Positions 1 through 9,360 of a stretch of 64,000 bases of DNA are shown piece by piece (position 1 is the stretch's first letter; every line of letters begins with the position of its first letter). Location of the stretch: positions 62,001 through 126,000 of the forward strand of contig NZ_QNRE01000010.1 in NCBI RefSeq assembly GCF_003315035.1, written 5' to 3'. This DNA is from Nocardia puris. GTDB lineage: Bacteria > Actinomycetota > Actinomycetes > Mycobacteriales > Mycobacteriaceae. The notes beneath the pieces were generated by a model, which was given only the letters and a program-made list of their open reading frames with translations, was not told the DNA's origin and ran no database searches. The position numbers and the translations under genes were made by a program.

Positions 1-1
1 C

Positions 2-1018
2 TATTACGACAGTGCGAGTCCCGCGTGCGCGCCGTCGTTCGTGTTGCGGCAGGGCGCCGGACTGCCCGGACTCGAAGGCATCCACTCCAACAGCGAGCTC
101 ATCGCGCTCGCGGCGCTGATCAGCAAAGGGTGGGCGGTGTCCATCCCCGACTACGAGGGGTTGAACGGGCATCTCGCCGTCGCGAAGGAACCCGGCTACA
201 TGACCTTGGACGGCGTCCGGGCCGCGCAGCGTTTCGAACCCCTGGGGCTCGACGGCGCGAATACCCCGGTGGCCCTGTGGGGTTTCTCCGGTGGCGGTAT
301 GGCGTCGGGCTGGGCCGCTGAGATGCACCCGGCCTACGCGCCCGAGCTGAACATTCGGGGCATCGCGATGGGCGCGCCCGTCTCCGACGTGGAATCGCTG
401 CTGCACGTGAACGGTTCGATGTTCTCCAGCCTGATCGGCATCGGCATCGCCTCGCTGTCGAACGCCTACCCCGCGTTCAAGGAGGTCACCTACCGCCACC
501 TCACACCGGAGGGCCGAGCCCTCATGGACCGCACGAACGCGCAGTGCCTGCCGCGCAACGCGCTCACCCAGATGTTCGTGGATTACCAACGGCTGCTGAC
601 GATTCCGATCGCCGAGTTCCTGGCGCTACCCGAGATCCGAGAGGTCTTCGACGCCACCGTGCTCGGCAAGAACACACCGACCGCGCCGATCTTCCTGTAC
701 CAGGGCGTATTCGACGAAGGCGTGCCCGTGTGGACGAATGATCGCCTGGCCCAACAGTATTGCGAGGGCGGCGCCTCGGTCGTCTACACCCGTGACCACC
801 TCAGCGAACACCTCACCCTCCCCACCCTCGGCATGCCCGCCACCTTCAACTGGCTGAAACAACGCCTCGACCCGACCGCCACCACCCAGTCCGGCTGCCG
901 CACCGACAACGTCGTCTCCATGCTCGCCGACCCCACCGCCCTGCTCACCCAACTGGAGATCAACCTCAACGCCACCTTCGGCGCCTTCGGCTACCCCATC
1001 GGCCCCCACGAACGCTGA
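2..1018 (+). CDS. Secretory lipase (LIP family), 5'-truncated
   Basis: The 3' part of an alpha/beta-hydrolase gene. The frame is open from base 2, so the true start and any signal peptide lie outside the window; a GTG at 41 is internal. The nucleophile motif GFSGGG is about 95 visible residues in, followed by a catalytic-acid context FDEGVP and a late histidine in LSEHL. This order fits the fungal/actinobacterial secretory lipase family (PF03583), whose members hydrolyse acylglycerols or esters outside the cell. A second member of the family lies at 38755-39870. The gene ends 14 bases before a strong hairpin and is not in an operon with thiC. The family is fairly sure; the substrate is unknown. 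Confidence 0.8.
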   Translation, partial: YYDSASPACAPSFVLRQGAGLPGLEGIHSNSELIALAALISKGWAVSIPDYEGLNGHLAVAKEPGYMTLDGVRAAQRFEPLGLDGANTPVALWGFSGGGMASGWAAEMHPAYAPELNIRGIAMGAPVSDVESLLHVNGSMFSSLIGIGIASLSNAYPAFKEVTYRHLTPEGRALMDRTNAQCLPRNALTQMFVDYQRLLTIPIAEFLALPEIREVFDATVLGKNTPTAPIFLYQGVFDEGVPVWTNDRLAQQYCEGGASVVYTRDHLSEHLTLPTLGMPATFNWLKQRLDPTATTQSGCRTDNVVSMLADPTALLTQLEINLNATFGAFGYPIGPHER

Positions 1019-1032
1019 CCCGCCGCACCGGT

Positions 1033-1059
1033 CGGGGTGATTCACGGTGAATCACCCCG
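1033..1059 (+). terminator. Intrinsic terminator hairpin after the lipase gene
   Basis: Perfect inverted repeat with 12-base arms (CGGGGTGATTCA / TGAATCACCCCG) around a three-base loop CGG, starting 15 bases after the lipase stop codon. There is no T tract, so it resembles the U-less terminators common in actinobacteria. It also insulates thiC from upstream transcription. Confidence 0.65.
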
Positions 1060-1131
1060 GCCTGTGAGCCCCGGACGTGCGCGGATCGGGGGTTGCGGGG
1101 CGCGGTATGGTCGGTCGGGACAATTTCATCG

Positions 1132-1240
1132 CCAACGGGGGCTCGCACCAGCGGGCTGAGAGGACGGCTAGCCCGCGAGGGCGGTCAGGGCCGTCGACCG
1201 TATGAACCTGACCGGGTAATGCCGGCGTAGGGAGGAAAGT
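1132..1240 (+). promoter_or_regulatory. TPP riboswitch (THI element) controlling thiC
   Basis: The leader carries both conserved TPP-aptamer blocks: GGGCTGAGAGGA near 1153-1164, and ACCTGACCGGGTAATGCC followed by GGCGTAGGGA at about 1206-1233. The Shine-Dalgarno sequence GGAGGA (1231-1236) directly continues the 3' strand of the aptamer, four bases before the thiC ATG. Closure of the aptamer by thiamine pyrophosphate could therefore block ribosome access. The blocks are seen directly; translational control is inferred from the overlap. No second TPP element was found in front of thiO or thiE. Confidence 0.9.
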
Positions 1241-2875
<1,635 letters not shown>

Positions 2876-2882
2876 CCGGACC

Positions 2883-2912
2883 GCCGCGCCGTCGCCCGAA
2901 CGGCGGCGCGGC
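2883..2912 (+). terminator. Candidate terminator after thiC
   Basis: GC-rich inverted repeat GCCGCGCC (2883-2890) / GGCGCGGC (2905-2912) with a 14-base loop, seven bases after the thiC stop and without a T tract. Plausible end of the thiC transcript; such GC-only hairpins also occur by chance at this base composition. Confidence 0.4.
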
Positions 2913-3038
2913 GCCCATCCGGCGCAAACCTCACGGATTCATGGAACCGATCCGACCGATCGTGCGTCGAAGAACTATGAACAGATGTACCGGGCGGTCG
3001 GTCGCCGCCCCCACGCCGTACGGGTGAAGGAGCGGACC

Positions 3039-3368
3039 GTGAGCGATCAAGTCCAAGTCAGCCCCCGGCAGTTGTCCGGGCACTCGAAGCAAGTGGCGGG
3101 CATCTCCGACCGCATCCACGCGGTCGCCGAGGCCGCCAGGAGCGCGACGCAGTCGGCGGATCTGGCCATGGCATTCGGCATCCAGGCACAGCCGATCGGC
3201 ATCATGTTGCGGACCTTGATCCAGGAACCCGCCGCCGAGCAGATCGGCCAGATCAGCGCGGCGTTGCAGACCGCTGCCGACCGGCTCGCGACCTGCGCGG
3301 ACCAGTTCTCGGCGGTCGACGAAACTGCCGCGTACCGGATAGGCAACCAGAAGGACGGTCTGACATGA
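3039..3368 (+). CDS. ESX-1 secretion-associated (EspC/DUF2580-like) small helical protein
   Basis: A 109-residue protein with a GTG start; the AAGGAG at 3029-3034 favours this start over longer frames that run in from thiC. It is almost wholly alpha-helical, with an N-terminal block SDQVQVSPRQLSGHSKQVAG and a helix-loop-helix body ending in CADQFSAVDETAAYRIG. Length, helical hairpin layout and the tail fit the EspC/DUF2580 group of small proteins tied to type VII secretion in mycobacteria and nocardiae, which resemble WXG100 partners. It sits directly upstream of a larger WXG-bearing protein, as expected for a secreted pair, but no ESX core genes are in the window. Family call is moderate. 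Confidence 0.65.
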   Translation: MSDQVQVSPRQLSGHSKQVAGISDRIHAVAEAARSATQSADLAMAFGIQAQPIGIMLRTLIQEPAAEQIGQISAALQTAADRLATCADQFSAVDETAAYRIGNQKDGLT

Positions 3369-3436
3369 GCCGATCCGACCGACCGCACCACAACACTGCG
3401 CATCAGCTCCCTCGGGAAGGTGGCCACCGGTGCTGA
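3365..3436 (+). CDS. Possible 23-residue coupling mini-ORF
   Basis: An ATG at 3365 overlaps the stop codon of the EspC-like gene (ATGA). Its TGA at 3434-3436 falls just inside the next gene, whose GTG start is at 3430. The peptide is 23 residues, rich in His, Arg and Pro. It is too short for a confident protein call. The exact bridging of the 61-base gap suggests a translational relay between the two genes rather than a functional peptide. Confidence 0.25.
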   Translation: MSRSDRPHHNTAHQLPREGGHRC

Positions 3437-4269
3437 ATCCGAGCACGATCGACGTACAGGGCAACGACGCAGGCGACTACATCGGCGTCACGGCGGTCGA
3501 GGCGCTGGTCCAGATCGGCCACGGCGCAAGCAGCGGCAGCATCTTCAATGCGTTCTCCGGTGCGGCGGCGCTGAGCATCGACATGCTCAGCGCCGCCACC
3601 GACCCCATCGGCTACGTCTCGGGGCAGTTGATCTCCTGGATGATCGAGCACTGTGAGCCGATACGCGAGGCGTTCAACTCGGTAGCGGGCGATCCCGGTG
3701 TAATCAAGGAATCCGCGGCCGCGTGGTCCGCCATCCAGCAGGAGCTCACCCAGCTCGTCGCCGACTTGTCCACGACGGTCGAAGCCGGTACCACCAACTG
3801 GACGGGCGCCACGGCCACCGCCTACGGCACTCGCTCGACGGACCTGGTGCAGCACCTCACGGCCGCCGCGCAGACCGCCGACATCACGGCGCAGCTCACT
3901 ATGAGCGCAGGGGAATTCGTCGCGGGTATACGCACCGCGATCCGCGACGTCCTGGCGGCGCTGGCCGGCGGACTGGTCACCGACGCGCTCATCATCATGG
4001 GCACGCTGACGACCGGGACGCCCGCGGTCGTCTCGCGTGCCCTCGCGCGGATCGCCTCCTCGACGTCGAAGGTGGTGCAGATCTTGAACACGCTGATCCA
4101 GGCGATCAAAGCGCTCGGCCCCGCCGCGTCCTCAGTTCGTGACCTGATCGATGGCACGTTCAAGTCGCTGGCGGTCTTCGTGAACTCAAACCCGGCACTT
4201 GCCGGCGTCGCCGCCGACATCGGAAAGGATGTTCTGCTGCCGCCGGGGATCGGTGCGATGGTGCGCTGA
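3430..4269 (+). CDS. WXG-motif type VII secretion-type protein
   Basis: A 279-residue helical protein with a GTG start preceded by GGGAAGG (3414-3420). A W-x-G turn (TTNWTGATATAYG, about residues 119-131) sits between long helices, the hallmark of WXG100/PPE-like ESX proteins. A hydrophobic segment of about 25 residues follows (AALAGGLVTDALIIMGTLTTG, about 177-197) and may be membrane-active. No toxin domain is visible at the C terminus. It is paired with the EspC-like protein upstream, so the two are likely co-expressed and possibly co-secreted. The ESX system that would export them is not in this window. Function is unknown beyond the secretion-type fold. Confidence 0.65.
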   Translation: MLNPSTIDVQGNDAGDYIGVTAVEALVQIGHGASSGSIFNAFSGAAALSIDMLSAATDPIGYVSGQLISWMIEHCEPIREAFNSVAGDPGVIKESAAAWSAIQQELTQLVADLSTTVEAGTTNWTGATATAYGTRSTDLVQHLTAAAQTADITAQLTMSAGEFVAGIRTAIRDVLAALAGGLVTDALIIMGTLTTGTPAVVSRALARIASSTSKVVQILNTLIQAIKALGPAASSVRDLIDGTFKSLAVFVNSNPALAGVAADIGKDVLLPPGIGAMVR

Positions 4270-4270
4270 G

Positions 4271-5143
4271 TTACGGCGCCTCCGCACGGGTGCGGAGGCG
4301 GTGGATGCGGCGGGTGAGGATCTCGGTGGCGGCGTGGGCGTCGTCGACGGGGATCGCGATGGGGTGCGGGGAACGGTGGGTGCGCAGGACGACGGCTTGA
4401 TCGTGGTGGGGTGGCCAGGCGTAGCCGTCCGGGGATACGTACCAGCGATGGGTGCCGTCCCGTGGGGCGTGGACCGGCCATACCGCGGCGATGTCCGCGT
4501 ACGGCACTTCGATGCGCTCGGCGGGGAACAGCGGTAGGTTGCCGCGCGCGTCCAGCCAGTGGATCCGGTCGCGGTACGCGTAGACGATGATCGCCCGGAC
4601 CCCGTGCTTCATCGGGTCGATGCGGTGCTCGAGCTGACGGGTGAGCACGAGATCGATGTCGAGATCACCGAGTTCGGCGCACAGCGGCACCGTCATGCGT
4701 TTGCGCGCCAGCCCCGCGCAGATGTAGCCGACCATCGGCACCACCAGCCCGCCGGGAATCGCGGTCCGCACCTCGAACGCCGACAGGTTCGTCCCCGGCA
4801 GCGCCAAGAACAGCACCGCCGCCACGGCGACCTGCCCGTAGCCGCTGAGCATCACCCTGGTCCATTGCAACCAGTCCCGAATACCTTTGCGGTACAACCA
4901 GAGCAGTGCCCATACCGCCGGCACAGCCACGCACACCGCGCATACCACCCCCGCCGCGAGCCCGGCCGCGTCCACCGGCCTGCCCTCCGGCACCCCCGCC
5001 ACACCGGCCCACACCACCAGCAGCGCCGGAATCCCGATATAGCTGAGGTAGAGGAGCCGACGAGCCCGCCGCCAGCGTCGCTGCAATTCCGGCGCGGCAG
5101 CCGGGTCGGTGAAGTTCGGCACGACCGCCGGGAAGAGGCTCAT
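4271..5143 (-). CDS. Four-helix membrane protein with PH-like C-terminal domain
   Basis: A 290-residue protein read from the ATG at 5143; an in-frame start at 5212 is possible but adds an arginine-rich stretch. Four hydrophobic segments lie in the first about 165 residues (around LLYLSYIGIPALLVVW, GVVCAVCVAVPAVWALL, VAVAAVLFLAL and GGLVVPMVGYICAG). A soluble tail follows, with a beta-rich pattern (AEIRIEVPYADIAAV-like strand, VVLRTHRSPHPIAIPVDD, then a final helix) that resembles bacterial PH domains. It converges head-on with the WXG gene, with one base between the stops, and lies 197 bases from the Pfa operon's last gene, so it is probably a separate unit. No specific function is recognised. 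Confidence 0.6.
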   Translation of the reverse strand: MSLFPAVVPNFTDPAAAPELQRRWRRARRLLYLSYIGIPALLVVWAGVAGVPEGRPVDAAGLAAGVVCAVCVAVPAVWALLWLYRKGIRDWLQWTRVMLSGYGQVAVAAVLFLALPGTNLSAFEVRTAIPGGLVVPMVGYICAGLARKRMTVPLCAELGDLDIDLVLTRQLEHRIDPMKHGVRAIIVYAYRDRIHWLDARGNLPLFPAERIEVPYADIAAVWPVHAPRDGTHRWYVSPDGYAWPPHHDQAVVLRTHRSPHPIAIPVDDAHAATEILTRRIHRLRTRAEAP

Positions 5144-5340
5144 CGACGCCGATCGTATCGACCGGCCGAACGCACCGGGGCGCGGCAGCCGTCGCGCGTG
5201 AAGTTCGATCACCGGGTCGACCGGGACGGGATGTGGGTTGCCCCAACGAGGCCGCCTACGTCAGGGAAGCCGGTCGCCGTGCTGAGAACTGTCGAGTCGA
5301 CGCGGCTTCGACCGCGCGCGGAGATGCCCGCGGGCCCCGG

Positions 5341-7821
5341 TCAGTCGACGGCGATGGCCGCCACAATCGGGAGGCGCACCGCGCGCAGTGCGGGCGGTAC
5401 CGCGCCGATCAGCGCCAGGGCCAGCGCCGCGACGGCGTAGACGACCAGCAGGGGGCTGGGTTCGTAGCGCACGTCCACCGTCACCGCGTGCGACATCGCC
5501 GAGGTCGCGATGTACTGGGTGAGGGCGCCGACCGCCAGCCCCAGGCCCGCACCGGCCACCCCGATCCCCGCGGCCTCGGCCAGCACGGAACGCAGCACGA
5601 AGCGCCGCCCGGCGCCCATGGCGCGCAGGACACCCAGTTCGCGGCGGCGTTCCAGCACCGAGAGCATCAGCGTGTTCAGCAGCGCGACCGCCGCGACCAG
5701 CACCACGATCCACAGGATGGCGTTGCTCATCGCCGCGCCCTGGCCGACCGAGGCCGCGATCGCGTCCAGTGCCTGCGCACCCGACTCCACCGCGTACTGC
5801 GGTGGCACCACCGCGCGCACCCGCTCGAGCACCGCCGCCGCGTCGGCGTCCGGTTCGAAGAACACGTTGAGGACGGTCGCGCCGTCGCTGCGGTACCACT
5901 GCCTCATCACGTCCAGGTCCATGACGACGATGCCGCCCAGCGCGGAGAAGTACGGAACCACTTGGAGCACTTCGACATCGCGTGGCCCGGTGGGCGTCGG
6001 CAGCACCAGCCGCGCGCCGGAACCGGCGTCCAGCGAGGCGGCCACGTCCCGGGAGAGCACCACGCCCTCCCCCGCGATCATCCGTTCAGCCACCCCCGGC
6101 TCCAGCGCGTGCAGGACGTCGTTGGGCGTCCCCGGCTGGAAACCTTGCAGCACCACGCGATCGCGCCCGAGCGTGGCGTAGGCCATCTGCCCGGGACCGA
6201 CGGAGTCGACGCCGGGCACCGCCTCGATCCGCGCGCCCAGATCGCCGGGCAGGGCGGGACCGGTCGGGAAACCCCGCATGCCCGACGGCGTGACGAACGC
6301 GTCGATCCGCGCGAGGTCGTCGAATGTCTCGGTGGCCGAATCGATCATGTTGGCCGAGGCGCTGCCCAGCGCCACCGTGGCGGCGACGCCGATCATCACC
6401 GTCATCGTGGTCGCCCAGACCCGCCGGGGCGCGCGCTCGAGCGTGACCGCGGCGAGCGCGCCCGGCGCACCGAAACGCCGCGCGACCGCCGCGCAGCAGG
6501 CGACGATGGGACCGGTCGCGGCGAAACAGGCCGCCAGCGCGGCGCCGAAGGCGAGCGTGATCGCCGCCAGGGAGTAGCGGCCGAAGTCGATCCACGCGAC
6601 GGCGACCGCGGCTACCGCGGTGACCACCGCGACCAGCACCGCGCCCCACCGCAGCACCGGCGACACGGCGTCGGCGCGCCCGACCCCCACCGGCGCCAGA
6701 GCCTCGATGGGTTCGACCCGGTACACCTGCCGCGCGGCGACCGCGGCGGCGCACACGCCCGCCGCCACGCACGCGACGATCGCGATCGGGATGGCCGTCC
6801 ACGGCACCACGTATTCGGTCCGCGCCTCCACCGAATCCACGATCGCGGCGGGCAGCGCCGCCAGGGACAGCTGCCCGGCGAACACGCCGACCACGGCCCC
6901 GCCGACGGCGCCGTAGGTGGCCAGCAGCGCCGCTTCGAGCAGCAGGTCGCGGACCATCGGCCGCTTGCGTCCACCGAGCACCCGCAGCGTGGACAGCATC
7001 GGGCGGCGTTGGGCGACAGCCATGCTCATCGCGTTGTAGATCAGGAACGCCGACACCACCAGCGCGGCCGCCGCGGCCATCAGCGTCGAGTACCGCACGA
7101 GCGCGATCGCCCCGCCCGCCTGCGCCGTGCGCAGGCCCGGATCCGCCACGACCGCCTGCCCGCCCACCGCGGTGACCAGGTCCGCGCGCAGCCGCTCCAC
7201 GTCGGCGCCCGGTTCGGCGACGATCTGGATCGAGTTCAGCTGATCGGTCTGTCCGGCCAGCTGCTGGGCGCGGTCGAGGATCGCGACGACCAGGTGGCCG
7301 CCGTTGAGCCGGTCGGATACGTCCTCGGCGAGCACGCCGGTGACCCGCGCCGCCCGTCCGTCCACCCGCACCTCGTCGCCGACCTGGTATCCGGTCGCCG
7401 CGCCGACCACCACCCCGCTGAGCAGTTCGGTGGCCAGTCCGCGCAACGGCTCGGCGAGGTCGCTCTCCAGCGCGGTGACCGAGGCGTCGGCGCCGACCAG
7501 CAGCATCGGCCCGCGCTCGGTGCCGATCCTGGTCCGCACCATCGGCACCGCCGCGTCGACCCCGGGCACCGGCGCTACCCGCGCGAGAACCGCCTCGTCG
7601 AAACCGGTGCCGGTGATGCCGGTGATCTCGAGGGCGGCGTTGCCACCCAGGCCACGGGCCAGGCGGTCCACCGAACCGGTCACCGAGCCGGAGATGCCGA
7701 GCATGGCGACCAGCAGCCCGGCCGACACCCCCATGACGACCATGGCCATCAGCGTCCGGCCGGGATGGGCGATCAGCTCCCGGATGTGCAGGATCCGGAA
7801 TCGCGTCCACGCCGTGATCAT
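5341..7821 (-). CDS. FtsX/MacB-type ABC transporter permease
   Basis: An 826-residue permease starting at the ATG at 7821, which overlaps the ATPase stop (ATGA); the frame stays open much further upstream but only as a shadow of the ATPase gene. An N-terminal membrane segment (AMVVMGVSAGLLVAMLGISG) and a large extracytoplasmic domain are followed by three membrane helices. A second extracytoplasmic domain and three C-terminal helices complete a duplicated FtsX layout. Such permeases couple cytoplasmic ATP hydrolysis to extrusion of lipids, lipoproteins or antibiotics at the envelope. As the last gene of the Pfa-type operon, it most likely exports the operon's product; the substrate is inferred from context only. 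Confidence 0.88.
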   Translation of the reverse strand: MITAWTRFRILHIRELIAHPGRTLMAMVVMGVSAGLLVAMLGISGSVTGSVDRLARGLGGNAALEITGITGTGFDEAVLARVAPVPGVDAAVPMVRTRIGTERGPMLLVGADASVTALESDLAEPLRGLATELLSGVVVGAATGYQVGDEVRVDGRAARVTGVLAEDVSDRLNGGHLVVAILDRAQQLAGQTDQLNSIQIVAEPGADVERLRADLVTAVGGQAVVADPGLRTAQAGGAIALVRYSTLMAAAAALVVSAFLIYNAMSMAVAQRRPMLSTLRVLGGRKRPMVRDLLLEAALLATYGAVGGAVVGVFAGQLSLAALPAAIVDSVEARTEYVVPWTAIPIAIVACVAAGVCAAAVAARQVYRVEPIEALAPVGVGRADAVSPVLRWGAVLVAVVTAVAAVAVAWIDFGRYSLAAITLAFGAALAACFAATGPIVACCAAVARRFGAPGALAAVTLERAPRRVWATTMTVMIGVAATVALGSASANMIDSATETFDDLARIDAFVTPSGMRGFPTGPALPGDLGARIEAVPGVDSVGPGQMAYATLGRDRVVLQGFQPGTPNDVLHALEPGVAERMIAGEGVVLSRDVAASLDAGSGARLVLPTPTGPRDVEVLQVVPYFSALGGIVVMDLDVMRQWYRSDGATVLNVFFEPDADAAAVLERVRAVVPPQYAVESGAQALDAIAASVGQGAAMSNAILWIVVLVAAVALLNTLMLSVLERRRELGVLRAMGAGRRFVLRSVLAEAAGIGVAGAGLGLAVGALTQYIATSAMSHAVTVDVRYEPSPLLVVYAVAALALALIGAVPPALRAVRLPIVAAIAVD

Positions 7822-8540
7822 CGCGCCTGCGCCTCGACTCGATCGGCGTCCTCGTCCGCACCGGCGGTGCGGGATTCCACCGATTCCACCGACCCGTCGC
7901 GCACCCGCACCACCCGGTCGCAGTAGCGCTCGGCGGCGGGGTCGTGGGTCACCATGACCACGGTGTTCCCGCGCCCGGTGATCTCGCGCAACAACTCCAG
8001 GATCGAGGTGCCCGACGCGGAATCCAGATTGCCGGTCGGTTCGTCCGCCAGGATCAGCGGCGGGTCCATGATCAGCGCCCTGGCCACCGCGACGCGCTGC
8101 ATCTGCCCGCCGGACAGTTCGGCGGGCCGGTGGTCGGCCCGCTCGGACAAGCCGACCAGGTCGAGCAGTTCGAGCGCCCGCGGCCGGGCGCGCCGCAGCC
8201 GCCCGCCGTCGAGCAGCACCGGCAGCGCGACGTTCTCCCACGCGGACAGGGTGGGCAGCAGGTTGAAGAACTGGAAGACGAAACCGACCTGGTGGCGCCG
8301 GAACTCCGACCGGCGCTCGTCGTCGAAGTCGCCGACCTCCTCCGCGCCGAAGCGGATCGATCCGGAATCCGGTGCGTCCAGCGCGCCGAGCAGATGCAGC
8401 AGCGTGCTCTTGCCGGAGCCGGAGGGCCCCACGATCACGGTGAACTCACCGACGGGGAAACTCAGCGACACCCGGTCCAGGGCACGCACCACATGGCCGC
8501 CGACCCGGTATTCCTTCACCACATCGGTCAGTTCCAGCAT
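7818..8540 (-). CDS. LolD/MacB-type ABC transporter ATP-binding protein
   Basis: A 240-residue ATPase with Walker A GPSGSGKS (about 38-45), signature LSGGQMQRVAVARAL (about 140-154), Walker B LILADEPTGNLDS and the switch histidine in VTHDP. The NLDS ending of Walker B and the overall length match the LolD/MacB/FtsE group that partners FtsX-type permeases. It has GGGAGA before the start, its ATG abuts the stop of the 87-residue gene upstream, and its stop overlaps the permease ATG, so all three are translationally linked. The energy-supplying half of the exporter at the end of the Pfa operon. Confidence 0.93.
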   Translation of the reverse strand: MLELTDVVKEYRVGGHVVRALDRVSLSFPVGEFTVIVGPSGSGKSTLLHLLGALDAPDSGSIRFGAEEVGDFDDERRSEFRRHQVGFVFQFFNLLPTLSAWENVALPVLLDGGRLRRARPRALELLDLVGLSERADHRPAELSGGQMQRVAVARALIMDPPLILADEPTGNLDSASGTSILELLREITGRGNTVVMVTHDPAAERYCDRVVRVRDGSVESVESRTAGADEDADRVEAQAR

Positions 8541-8804
8541 TCAACTCTCCCTGGGTGTTTCGGTGCGGGCGGACGGCGGTGAGCCCGCCGAATCGAACAG
8601 GCGCCGGACGGGTCCGCGCAGGAACGGCGGCAACAGTTCCAGCGCGCTCAGGCGGGCCGCGCGCAGTTGCGCCACCCGCCGGGCCCGCGCCTGCCCGATC
8701 CGGGCCGCGAGCTCGGCCTTGGCCGATTCCGGCAGGTCCGCAATGGATTTCGGCGCGCCGGCGAGCACTCCCGCGGCGAACTCGGCGTCGGTGCTCCCGC
8801 TCAT
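8541..8804 (-). CDS. Small helical protein of the Pfa-type operon, unknown function
   Basis: An 87-residue protein, Ala/Arg/Leu-rich and predicted mostly helical, with no membrane segment or signal peptide. Its start overlaps the stop of the DUF4188 gene (ATGA) and its stop touches the ATG of the ABC ATPase, which supports a real translated gene despite the lack of a recognisable family. A central basic helix (IGQARARRVAQLRAARLSAL) is followed by LPPFLRGPVRRLFDSAG. It could be an adaptor for the exporter or an accessory to the synthase; nothing in the sequence decides. Confidence 0.6.
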   Translation of the reverse strand: MSGSTDAEFAAGVLAGAPKSIADLPESAKAELAARIGQARARRVAQLRAARLSALELLPPFLRGPVRRLFDSAGSPPSARTETPRES

Positions 8805-9346
8805 GCCGGGCCGCCCTCGAGGTCGGAGCCGTCATAGAAGGAGGTCTCGGCGATCTCCGGCTCGGCGACCCCGGGCGCGGCCAGCCCGGCCCGGCCCCGG
8901 CTGGAGTAGGACTGGCCGCGCGCGACCGTGGTGGGGGCGAACCGCGCCCACCCGACGGTGTTGTCCATATCGGTGTAGAGCAGGTCCACCCCGCCGGAGA
9001 TGAAGTACGCCTCGTGCCAGGCCGCGGTCGAGCGTTTGGGATCGCCCAGGAACCGCCGCCACCAATCCCGGTGCTCGCCGGTGTGGGCGTAGCGGTCCAA
9101 GCTGTCGGGATCGCGCCAGAACTGCCGGAAACCGACGTGCAGCGGCAGGAACGACCAGTAGAAGTCCTCGTGGGCGAGCATCCCGTCGGGCGGGTGCGCG
9201 GCCAGTTCCCGCAGCTGGGCCCGCATCTTGATGATGTGTCCGTAGCCGCTCGGGCGGACCGCCTTGATGCCGAGGTACAGCACGACGGCGTCCGGCGTGG
9301 CGGTCAGATCGACGGTCAACCGTTCTCGAGAACCCTTGTCAGCCAT
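8801..9346 (-). CDS. DUF4188 (monooxygenase-family) protein
   Basis: A 181-residue protein matching DUF4188, a dimeric alpha/beta-barrel family often labelled monooxygenase. Visible family features are VVLYLGIKAVRPSGY at the N terminus, FWRDPDSLDRYAHT in the middle, and the conserved AAWHEAYFISGGVDLLYTDM block, whose histidine resembles a possible haem ligand. The ATG at 9346 is the only sensible start; the stop overlaps the next gene. In the Pfa-type operon it is a candidate oxidative tailoring enzyme or aldoxime-dehydratase-like haem protein. The catalytic role is an inference from the family's distant relatives. Confidence 0.7.
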   Translation of the reverse strand: MADKGSRERLTVDLTATPDAVVLYLGIKAVRPSGYGHIIKMRAQLRELAAHPPDGMLAHEDFYWSFLPLHVGFRQFWRDPDSLDRYAHTGEHRDWWRRFLGDPKRSTAAWHEAYFISGGVDLLYTDMDNTVGWARFAPTTVARGQSYSSRGRAGLAAPGVAEPEIAETSFYDGSDLEGGPA

Positions 9347-9360
9347 GATATTTCTTTCGC

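Noticed and set aside
5233..7926. Plus-strand open frame of about 900 codons opposite the FtsX permease
   Set aside because: Low-complexity His/Arg-rich translation and no recognisable family; the minus-strand permease with membrane helices and ATGA coupling explains the region.
7822..8241. Possible 140-residue N-terminal extension of the permease
   Set aside because: It is the ATPase gene read in another frame; the ATG at 7821 overlapping the ATPase stop is the natural start.
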